From Ciborinia camelliae (taxonomy: Eukaryota; Ascomycota; Leotiomycetes; Helotiales; Sclerotiniaceae), in assembly GCA_025890175.1 (NCBI GenBank), contig JANPYM010000004.1, forward strand, positions 2,434,682 through 2,498,681: a stretch of DNA of 64,000 nucleotides. Direction: 5' to 3'. Of the stretch, positions 1 through 9,548 are shown piece by piece; positions within the stretch are counted from its first letter, which is position 1; each line of letters opens with the position of its first letter. Below the pieces are notes generated by a model. The model was not told the origin of the DNA and made no database searches. It saw only the letters and a program-made list of their open reading frames with translations. The translations under genes were made by a program, and so were the position numbers.

Positions 1-282
1 CCTACCTATCTATGTAAACATATGATACCACGGCATTGCAATACAAGTCTTGATTTCATTCATTCATTCATTTGTTTCATTCGAGCTAAAGAGCCACAGT
101 GATATCTAAGCTAGACGCTAGATGCTAGAAGCGCAAGACAATGAGGGGATATGATATGATAATTAAAATGCTTCCCAAACTGCAACAACGCCATCCATCA
201 GTCATGATATCTCATCGCATATTTTTTAATAACTTTCCTTCCCTTCCCATCCATCCCGCACCATGCCTTCGTATCCTCAAAA
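1..282. other. 3' flank of the Cyp40 gene
   Basis: No coding region is supported here. The stretch lies downstream of the minus-strand Cyp40 stop codon and probably holds its 3' UTR. A short CATT microsatellite (about four units) sits near position 58. Confidence 0.5.
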
Positions 283-1705
283 CTAAGCAAAGAACTTGCT
301 ATAAGCAGCCTTTTCCTTCTTAGCCCTCTCAGTTATATTCTTCCTCACAGCCGATAATTCCTTAACCACGGCCGCATCACCGGGAACCAATTTATTGGCC
401 TCCTCCAAATCCTTCAACGCATCCTCTTCATTCTTAAGTCCCACATAAGCGACTGCGCGGCGGTAGAGAGCTTTAGCTTTATCAACATCGGTGGTACCGG
501 ATACGGCGAGAGCAGCACTAGCGGTACGTTCGGCATCGGCGAAGTTCTTGAGTTTGTTGTGGAGGAGGGCGGAGTTGCTGTTGAGGGTGAAGCGGAGAGC
601 TGAGAGGGCAGAGGAGGTTTCGGGAGGAGAAGACGTCAAGTCTGGTTCTTCGTTGAGGTAGCGGAGACCTTTTTCGTATTTGTCGAGGGCAAGGGGGAGT
701 TTGTTGGTTTTGAAAGCGGAGTTTCCGTATGTCTTGAGATCTGTTACGATTTTGATGGTTTCAGAGGCGGTTGGGGGAGTGGTCATGTCTTCTGGGAAGT
801 CTGTTTTGGGGGGATTTCTATGTTAGCCAATGGTCCAAATTATCAAATAACAACGCAGAAGACCTAGATTGACGAAAGGAAATACTAAAATAGGAAAGCT
901 GGACATTTTAAAAAATGCTGTATATATGAGACGGGTAAGGAAAGGTGGGATATCAAGGAGTTATGTTGCACATATGTTGGCTAGCTTTTGAAACAGTTGA
1001 AGAAGGATGATTTGGGAGATAAAGTACCTTCGTAAATGTCGCCAGTAGAATCAGGTACTTTGACATCGGCAGATTCGGCTTCTTCACCAGTAAGCTCCCC
1101 ACAGTCGGTGATGGTGACTTCCTTGTTAGGTTTGTCGCCAGCTTGAGTTGGCATATTCTCGATTTTGCGAACAATCGATTTACCGCTAAGGACTTGACCG
1201 AAAACGACGTGCTTGCCATCGAGATGAGGAGTTTCCACTGTTGTGATGAAGAATTGACTTCCGTTGGTACCTGTAGAAGGGGATTTGTTAGTTTCATGTT
1301 TTAATGTATTGTTTGGGGAGTTTAAGATGAGGGGTAAGTAGTATACATACCTGGACCAGCATTGGCCATTGACAGTAAGAAAGGTCTGTCGTGCTTCTCT
1401 ACGAAATTCTCATCATCGAATTTGACGCCGTAAATACTCTCTCCACCGGTTCCATTGCCAGCTGTGAAATCACCACCTTGAATCATGAATTGCTTGATCA
1501 CACGATGGAAACCGGAACCCTTGTAAGAGAGAGGTTTGCCTGATTTTCCAACACCCTTCTCACCGGTGCAGAGTGCTCGGAAGTTATCTGCGGTCTTGGG
1601 AGTAATGTCATCGTACAATTCAAAAATGATTCGTCCTTGAGGGTCTTTCCCAATGGAAATGTCGAAGAAAACTCGACTGCGGGGTTTGGATGCTGCGGCA
1701 GACAT
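283..1705 (-). CDS. cpr6: Cyclophilin 40-type peptidyl-prolyl isomerase (PPIase + TPR)
   Basis: Exons on the complement are 1351-1705, 1028-1270 and 283-800, giving 371 aa; both introns are GT-AG and phases agree. Residues ~8-175 form a cyclophilin domain. The catalytic arginine and phenylalanine are R68 and F73 ([14 protein letters not shown]), and the substrate glutamine is Q124 (NGSQFFIT). The position of CypA Trp121 is a histidine (H134, in TPHLDGKH), the usual Cyp40 state, which in known Cyp40s lowers cyclosporin affinity. Residues ~205-371 carry TPR helices of the type that dock on the Hsp90 C-terminal EEVD. In the family the role is a cytosolic Hsp90 co-chaperone with prolyl isomerase activity. 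Length matches Cyp40 (about 370 aa). The start follows an A-rich leader; the next gene is also on the minus strand. Confidence 0.95.
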
Positions 1706-2203
1706 TTTGTTGTTGGGTATATGTGGTGGGAGAGAGAGTGTGTGAGAGAGGAATGAAGAACTGAATGGAAATAAACAATCGTAGTATCGTATGTAAAATG
1801 AAAGGAGCTTTATAGGTTATAAAATTGATTGCTTGGTAGCTTGATTGCTTTTTTCTAACAATTTCAGCCTTCTTATGAGTGAGTACCTAGGTAGAAGCTT
1901 CGAGATGGAGAGTTTGGAATGTGGGGGTCGGTGTTTGTACTTTCCGATATGAAGCTTTACTTAAAATGGAAAATGAGGCTATTCACGTGAGCCGAAATTC
2001 ACCTCATCATCGGGAAGGGGCGCTTTGAGAAGAATATCAACGATTATTCATGGAATCTATTGTTGTCTATTATTAGAGACCGAAATAGCAGGATGGAGCT
2101 CCGGTATAGTTTTGTATTATGAGTCGAATGCCTTACGAGATCTTCGGGGTCCCAAAGCCTTGATCGGCTAAGAATAGCAAGTAGACTGCGATACGCCAAC
2201 CCT
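1706..2203. other. Intergenic spacer, Cyp40 promoter
   Basis: About 500 nt between the Cyp40 start and the end of the deacylase gene, both on the minus strand. It should contain the Cyp40 promoter and 5' UTR. I see no coding region or clear repeat. Confidence 0.5.
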
Positions 2204-3080
2204 TCATGCCTTCTCGTTTGGCCTAGTTGACATTTCCAGTGTTACCTTATTAATATATTAGTATCAGAATGGCCATTGAGCTGAAGGATAAAAGGGGGGT
2301 GAGAGAAAGACATACCGGGCCATCATTCACCAGAGCCACTTCCTAGCAATTAGATATTCATTAGCAGATGACATGAGTAATATAAATTGTGGTGACCTAC
2401 CATCATTGCCTGAAAGACACCATCTTTGACCCTTTCTGAAGTATAACCTTGTTGGACTTTGGTAAAGAAAAGTTGATACAATTCTTTGGCTTGATCCCCT
2501 CCCATTGCCCCATGGAAATCAGGCTTTGAACCCTTCTTTGTTGAGGCAAGCAATGTAAATTGTGAGACTGATATCATGGAGCCAATTGTCAGTTTTTGGA
2601 ACTCCTGTCCAAGAAAGGTATATAGTTATCTTCACGTACCACAGAGAACTTCTCCTTGGATATCTTGTACATTGTGTTTCCACTATGGAGAAAATTAGGA
2701 GTTGTCCCCAATCAAAAACATCAACAAAACAAACAGCAAGAGAGTGTTTCAATGCGGGCCTAGTATACAGCAGCAGAGAATATTTTATCAAGATCAAGAA
2801 AATTAAAGAGACTCCTTCATACCCGACCACCATTTTCATCATCCCATAATCGCATCTTCAAGACCTTTGCTGCCAACGATTCTGCATCTTTCTCTGTATC
2901 ACCAGGAGCCACAGCAGCAAATACTAATATGCCTTTCCCAATTGAAGATATCAACTGCTTGTCTACCGTGACAGAAGCCGATAGAACTCGTTGAAGTATA
3001 GCTAGAAAGAACCCAGTAAGTATAATACTGTACATATAAACTTTGGAGCAAGAAAAGAAGAGAGCTACCCTACCCTTCAT
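2204..3080 (-). CDS. dtd1: D-aminoacyl-tRNA deacylase (DTD)
   Basis: Six exons on the complement: 3074-3080, 2823-3001, 2640-2682, 2401-2567, 2316-2342 and 2204-2245, giving 154 aa, the normal DTD length. The first exon is only 7 nt (ATG AAG G) and completes the start MKAILQRVLSASVTVD. Family signatures are visible: SQFTLLAST (the SQxT oxyanion region) and, across the last intron, VNDGP|VTLEM, which rebuilds the cross-subunit cis-Gly-Pro motif NxGP(V/F)T. That motif fixes the final acceptor at 2245, just after a TACTAAT branch-like element; alternative acceptors or read-through lose the Thr. The enzyme removes D-amino acids (and glycine from tRNA-Ala in known members) from mischarged tRNA in the cytosol. 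The gene is divergent from NOT3/5. Confidence 0.9.
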
Positions 3081-3844
3081 GATTAAATGGCACAGGCTGA
3101 ATAGACAGATCTCTCAATATCCTAACTAGAATGAAGAAGGTCTAATTTCCTCAAAGAATATCCTATCACTGATTGAAGTCGTTCTGATTTTGCCCCTGAG
3201 AAGTTTGTATTTGAAGCTTTTCAATTTTTGATATGAGAAGGGATGAAACTCTACATGATACCATACTCCATACCATTATGACCATATGATGCAATCCCCG
3301 CTATGGGCATTTCATCGTCCATGAACAATCAACAACATTGCAAGATATGATTTTCAGATGATCAATGAGACTTTTAAGAAATCTTGATTCCTCATAAAAT
3401 GTATTAAATCAGCAAAATGAAACAAAATCTCATAAAATCTGGAATGAATAATACTGTAAGAGCCTTTCAATATTGCAGGTGGTGTGGAATGGAATCTTAA
3501 GCATTTCCCCCACGTTTTTTAAGGCTGCAGGTAAGGTGCAAGCGAGCCTCTTCCCGCAATCTCACCCAAGGAACCTCATCAGTCGCAGTCTGGAATCAGT
3601 TCCAAATTTCAGCAACACTCTCAATTTCCTACCACTACATATTTGAATAAACAAATTCACTAGGTAGCAAGGAAGTCTGTAGATTCCTTGTACTACTACC
3701 CTTTTTCACAAAAGGCTTGAACCAGACATTTATAATACGCATGGGGTCAGATATTTGTTAAACAAAGCTAGCCCCTTGTACACAACAGCAATCACCAAAC
3801 ACCAACCCATCAATACATTTCTCCGTACTCATTAGAATTACACG
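3081..3844. promoter_or_regulatory. Divergent intergenic region, deacylase / NOT3-5
   Basis: A 764-nt spacer between two start codons pointing away from each other, so it must hold both promoters. A CA-rich stretch precedes the NOT3/5 start, as is common in fungal 5' UTRs. A near-copy of the TACGGAGTA 9-mer (CCGTACTC on the plus strand) lies near 3825. No gene seen. Confidence 0.5.
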
Positions 3845-5970
3845 ATGGCGGCACGGAAACTTCAGCAAGAAGTCGACAAGTGCTTCAAAAAGGTCACTGA
3901 AGGAGTGGCAGAATTCGAATCGATCTATGACAAGATAGAACAGTGCACAAATGCTGCCCAGAAAGAGAAGTTGGAGGACAACCTCAAACGAGAGATTAAA
4001 AAGTTGCAGAGACTTCGTGATCAGATCAAGACATGGGCGGCGAGTAATGATATAAAGGATAAGGGTCCTCTATTGGACCATCGGAAATTGATTGAGACGG
4101 TAGGCCATCTGTTTACTTTACTGTGGGGTGAGCTAAACAGTTGTAGCAAATGGAGAAGTTCAAGGCAGTCGAGAAAGCCATGAAGACAAAGGCATATTCG
4201 AAAGAGGGGCTGTCGGCGGCTGCGAAACTAGATCCTAAAGAGCGCGCAAAAATGGAGACTGGAGAATTCCTGGGCAATATGGTGGAGGAGCTTGAGCGCC
4301 AGATCGAGACAATGGAAGCCGAACGCGAATCTATATCAGCAACGATGAAAAAGGGGAAAAGCCACAGTGTCAAGGCCGATAGGATAGCAGAGCTGGATAA
4401 CCTTACCGAACGTCACAAATTCCACCAAAATAAGCTGGAGCTCATCAAACGTTGTCTGGAGAATGGTAATGTCGAGGTTGATCAAGTTAAAGATCTTGAG
4501 GAATCCATCAAATACTATGTAACCGACAACATGAACGATGACTTCATGGAGGATGAGGAGATATACGATGAGCTTAATCTTGATGAGGAAGAGGATAACT
4601 ACGGCATGAACAATGACAATGATCGGGTATCATCACAAGACACACAATCTATACAGGAGGACCCAGATACAGATTTACGATCAAATAGTTTACCTGGGAA
4701 ATCGAAGTCAGGTTCCGAACCACCTCTAGCTGCTGCACGAAGACCCTCTACACAACTGAAAAGCCCCCTGCCTGCGTTAGCCACTTTACATACTCCCTTA
4801 TCGACCTTATCAACGAATGGAAGCTCAAGTACCCTCATGAAACCTGCTGCGGTGCCTACACGTGCCCCCGGGGAGACTTTGAAATACGCTTCAGCAGCGG
4901 CTGCTGCTGCTGCTAGTGATAAGAACGGTATTGCTCCTTTACCACCTCCACCTGACGCCCTTCCGGCCCCCGTAACGTCAGCCAGCCACCCACCGTTATC
5001 TGGAAATGCCGGACGAAGACCGAGTGTGACAGCATCTCCGACAACTATACATTCCCAAACCGCAAGTGTCAATCAGACACCTGTGACAAGATCCAGTGTT
5101 CCAACAATTGACACACCGTCAAGTGCTCAAACAAAATCCCCAGCTTTAAGTCAATCAAGCGCTGTGCCTAGTGGTGCAAGTATACCCAATCCAATCGAGA
5201 AAACAGAGAATACAAGGCCAAATATTTCTCAGGCATCGTCCTCAGGGAAGGCACCGGCCTTGTCCAAGACAGCAGAAGGCAAGAAAGGTTTGTCGATTAC
5301 CATTTTATGCAACTCCAAAGCTAACGGTTCTATGCAAGCTGTTCCACCACAATCAAATGGTGTCTCGAATGGTCTCAAGTCAAGTACTCCAGAGAATGCG
5401 GAATCGGTATATCATCTGCCGTCTGGATTCCAGGACATGCTTCAATCTTTCGAAGTAATTCAAAAGAGTGCTCCGGATGCTTTGTCCACCGCATCACAAA
5501 GAATGCTGGCATCATCTCAGGCTAGCGGTCCAGGCATGTCAGACATATCACCTCCTCGAAGCTACAAACCAGAGACCCCTTTCAATACACCATCTTACTA
5601 TCCTCAAGATGTTCCCTCAGTACTTGATGACCCTCGGTTGTACAGCCGTATAGATGGGGAGACTTTGTTTTATGTTTTCTACTACAAGCAAGCCACATAT
5701 CAACAGTATCTTGCAGCTAGATCACTAAAGGAACAAAGTTGGCGATTCCATAAGCAATATCAAACTTGGTTCCAACGACACGAAGAGCCAAAGGAAATTA
5801 CTGAACTGTATGAGCAAGGGACTTATCGTTTCTTTGATTATGAAAGCACATGGTTAGTTTTACTATATTTGATATATTACCCCAGCACCAACTAATCAAC
5901 TACATATAGGATGAACCGAAGAAAAGCGGACTTCAAGTTTAGCTACAAATTCCTGGAGGATGATGTATGA
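3845..5970 (+). CDS. not3: CCR4-NOT complex subunit NOT3/NOT5
   Basis: Exons 3845-4099, 4147-5852 and 5910-5970 encode 673 aa. The N-terminal NOT3 coiled-coil domain (~1-230) begins [17 protein letters not shown] and crosses the first intron as [18 protein letters not shown]. The middle (~240-540) is low-complexity and Ser/Pro/Thr-rich, with an alanine run near residue 331. The C-terminal NOT box (~550-673) ends [15 protein letters not shown]...FLEDDV, with the last intron splitting the Trp codon. In the family it is a scaffold of the CCR4-NOT deadenylase, acting in mRNA decay and codon-optimality sensing at the ribosome. A further in-frame GT-AG segment (5288-5338, 51 nt) may be an intron; removal gives 656 aa. 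Confidence 0.95.
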
Positions 5971-7504
5971 ATAATGCTCTGGCGTCCATGATATCTTTTG
6001 GTTGGAGGACAGGTTGGCGCAGTGGGATCGCTCAACCAGTATCTGTATCTGGTTGAGCGGAATGACCTTAGTCGACTTAATAGCAAATTCTTTTGCTCGT
6101 CTGATTTGATTCAGATGAAGTTCCATAACTTACCTGACATTTTTCCCCGAAACAATGTTTGCTGATGTTGTGATGCTGTACAATTACGAAGCTGTCGCCC
6201 TTCTACACTGACTCCCTGACTGCTCAGGCATTTTTGTGTTCTGTTGGCGGCTATGAACACGATAAGATGAAACCACAATTTATGCCAATTGATGAATTGC
6301 ATTCTTTGAGGCGAGCAAAAGGGATGATACTCTCATAATATCCGAAGATGCCAATCGCCCTCTTGGTTTGTTCGACCAATCAATCCTCATACTAACCTAA
6401 GCCTGAGTGTAATTGGTACAACTGATCAAAAAAGTTGGTCTTCATGAAATGACCTGCAGATATCATGTATCACGTACGAGAATGACAACAACTTTGGGCA
6501 GCATTATTTTCAATGTTTGATACCCAATCCATGAATCTCGATTCCAATTATAAGAAGATGTAAAGCTCTCCCCGGATTTTGATTTTAAAGGATTCATGTT
6601 TTTCTTGCATATTCCTCTTCGCCTCGTTTACCCAAGTACGACAAGTTTTGGACCCCAAAGGTTTGTAAGGTTCGCAGTGAACCAACCGAGAGTAAATGTT
6701 ACCTACACGACTTTGAGACTTTTGACTTTGAGATGCGACCGCAATCAGCGAACAACAAATATAAAATTGATTGGATATCGAGACTACAAATCTCTCGGTG
6801 AGTTTCTTCTTCATCTTAGTTGTTTCACTGTAAAAATACTAACACTACGCAGGTCCAAAATATTTTCTGCTGTTGAGAGATATCTCATCTCGTAAGCATG
6901 GGGCTTGTACATGGATTTAAATCCCTGATGAAAGTAGCTCTACCTCTTTCTTCCAGAACATCGCCCAGCCTCCTCCTTACATGCGACATTGAATTCATTT
7001 ATTGTGGCAGTTCAAGGAGGACACATGAAAGCGTTACATCGGCGTCTGCCGGGACAAGTCATCGTTAGTGCATGCAAATAAAACTGTACAACGAAGGCAA
7101 GGCAAAAAAGGCGTGCGTTCAATCCCGCTCTTTCTATATCTTGCTGCCTAATGGTACGATTCCATGTCCCAGAAGCCTCCATGTCACAAATTCCTTCCAT
7201 TGGATAGTAATCACAAATTCCCTGCGCTTCGAGATGCATTTCATTGAGAATGGCGGTCAGCATTTGAGGTATGATATAGGAACAAGTTGCCCCGATCAGG
7301 TTTGAAAATAGATTTCCTTCCCTTCTTTCCGACAATTCCACGATACTCCAAAAACTCATCGTTATGGGGCCCGATGGCCAATATGGACAATCAAGCAACG
7401 GAAAATCATCATGACATTAACTTTTCCAACCTACTAAGCCAAATTCCCCATTCTGATCGAATGTTCTTCAGAATTCTCTGCCTTGCTGCGCATATAGGGC
7501 ATCA
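5971..7504. other. Intergenic region, nothing clear
   Basis: About 1.5 kb downstream of NOT3/5. Open frames under 130 codons occur on both strands (the longest on the minus strand at 7012-7398), but none shows a recognisable domain, a splice-linked partner or codon patterns I would trust. No RNA gene or repeat seen. Confidence 0.4.
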
Positions 7505-8176
7505 ATGACCATGGACAAACAAAATGCCTCTTCAGATGCCTCCTCGGCTAGCCGGACCACAATCCTGGTATTATTATCGTTCGCCTCATTGAGGCTTTAG
7601 TTGCCCAAAAAGCAATTGTCCTTTGCGATCGTCCGCCCGCTGTGCCGCTCGACGATAAGGCTCGAAGGTAACCGAAATACTAGCTCCATTTTCGACATTG
7701 CACAGGTCAAAAATACATGCTGACGGGTTTCATTGACGAGTCAAAGCCCGAGAAATTTTTGAATCTCGGTGAGTTCATTAAGTTAGACCCCGCCATGTCA
7801 GTGTGAGGGGCTTTCTACAACCTTTGTATGCATATTGATGAAGTCATCCTAAGCCAGTCAAAGTTTTCTGGGCAAACTTTCAACGTGGACACCACGAGGT
7901 TATGAAACCTCATTGGTAAATTCTGAGCTATGTTGACATTAACATCCGCCTAACTGCACAGGTCAGAGGGGATATATGTGAGTACTTCAGGACTTAATTA
8001 ATTGTGAGGGGAGTAACTGTTAAGGGTTGGGTATCAGCAGCCTCGCAAAGCTCTATGTTTTAAGAAGCCGACATCCTGAATACCTGGAGATGTCTAGATC
8101 TTCATATCTAAATTCCCTTCCTCTCTTTCCAAAGTTTTTCTTTTATATCGCCATTTCCTTCCTCGAGTTTAATTAG
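7505..8176 (+). CDS. Putative multi-exon gene of unknown function (5' model unresolved)
   Basis: Product not recognised. Four exon-like segments join in one open frame through canonical introns: 7706-7768 (KYMLTGFIDESKPEKFLNLG), 7858-7898 (VKVFWANFQRGHHE), 7962-7977 and 8025-8176, which ends in TAG. Introns are 89, 63 and 47 nt with GTGAGT/GTTATG donors; the second has a CTAAC element 8 nt before its AG. Upstream, 7601-7667 fits in phase (LPKKQLSFAIVRPLCRSTIR), but between it and a candidate ATG at 7505 or 7511 an in-frame TAG lies at 7598. That can be avoided only by an implausibly short 32-nt intron. A different frame at 7552-7667 is also open and looks protein-like. This may be a real small gene with a wrong 5' model, or a relic carrying one nonsense change. 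Confidence 0.33.
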
Positions 8177-8352
8177 TAATTAATTATACCGATCCTTGTA
8201 AGTGCACTTTCTTTTGCGCTGCCGATCTTCTATTTCTATGACCCAATCAAGGTGTATCTTGAACAGAAGATGATACCTTTCAAGTGAGGTCTAGACTAAT
8301 ATCATGGAAAAGGGTACACAGAACCATTTCCAGAAGAAGCTTGCTGTCTACC

Positions 8353-9548
8353 ATGTATTCCTCTTCGTTTAACCAAGACTTGAGGCCAAGACAATACCTT
8401 GACCAGAATAGACTTTGGCCCAGTCAAACTCCTGCGCCAGTAATGGGAGGATGGGCGATGAATCGAAACTATTCTGACCAAAGCTCGACCAGCACCCAAT
8501 CTAGATCTTCTAGAGACTTTTACTCCCCGGCTTCTAGCAGTTCGCCCATGTCTTATGATCTGAACATCCCCCAGTCGCCACAATACTATGACGATGGTTA
8601 TAGTCAGGGATATAACAACTACACCGCAGCATCGCCCGGCCTCGAAAGAAGCCTGTCAAGCCACAGTACCTCTATTAAATCGACACCCTCTAGTCTCGGC
8701 TGGTTGCCCGAAACCGAACTCCTGAAACTCTACAAGTTGATCGTACCGAAAGGAAAGGAGCCATATCTAGAACTACTTCCGGGATATCAAGTCTGTTACA
8801 ACACACCTCAACTGGTCTTTCTTGATCCACCAAGGTGCGTCAATATATATGAAAAGAGCTTGAAGGATGCTAATACATTCATAGTAATCCTCAAAAGGGT
8901 GTTTATCCCTGCCAATTCCCAATCGGCTGTTCAGGAAGACAATTCGGCAGACCTGCAGATCTAGAACGTCATTACCGACATGTACATGCCGACGCAGATC
9001 AAAAGGCTAGTTTCCCATGCGACTACAAACCATGTGCTCGATCGAAAGAGCCCTTCACACGAAAAGACCATTACAGAGACCACCTCAAAGAGTTTCACAA
9101 AGAAGATGTCGGTACCGCCAAACAACCTAAGAATGTAAAAGATCCCAAAAAATGGCAAACACTTCAGCAAGCCTGGCTCGAAGAACGCAAAATCGATTCC
9201 AGGTGGTGGAGATGTAGGCGTTGTCTTCAGAGAGTATATGTCGAGACTCATGGCTATAAATGTACAACGTGCAATGAGGAATGTGCGAAAGATAGGATTG
9301 AGGCTCGCGAACAAAAGAAACTCGAGTTGGAAAGAGGACGGATTCAATATCCAGACCAGGATATGAATATGACGTTTGCGGCCCAGTGTACAAGTTGTAA
9401 TGGGAGTATGTGGATTAGTGATGGCGCTTTTGGAGAGGAAAATTCGGTGCCGTGTCCGATTTGTGCTCCGAGTGGAGAAATTACTTATGAGGATGCGGAC
9501 TGGGTGGAAGATGCCAGGTTTGATACTTCGTATGAGACTGGTTATTGA
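8353..9548 (+). CDS. C2H2-type zinc-finger protein, fungal family
   Basis: Exons 8353-8834 and 8885-9548 (intron GTGCGT...ATAG) encode 381 aa. The start is ATG 8353; the open frame reaches 8284 but with no upstream ATG. Residues 1-130 are disordered and rich in Ser/Tyr/Pro. After the intron come two C2H2-like modules: YPCQFPIGC ... HYRHVH, then FPCDYKPC ... DHYRDHLKEFH. A treble-clef-like region follows with CxxC pairs (WRCRRC ... KCTTC), and near the end two more pairs (QCTSC ... VPCPIC). The C-terminus is acidic. Such proteins are common in Pezizomycotina and are presumed nuclear nucleic-acid binders; no specific role is known to me. Roughly 180 nt of T-rich leader precede the start. Confidence 0.85.

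Noticed and set aside
2133..2222. Alternative last exon of the deacylase (AKREGMKGWRIAVYLL)
   Set aside because: It follows a valid AG but destroys the NxGPVT motif; the acceptor at 2245 restores the motif and gives the normal protein length.
4599..5072. 157-codon minus-strand frame opposite NOT3/5
   Set aside because: It is the antisense shadow of the low-complexity linker; its alanine-rich run is the complement of the NOT3/5 repeat codons.
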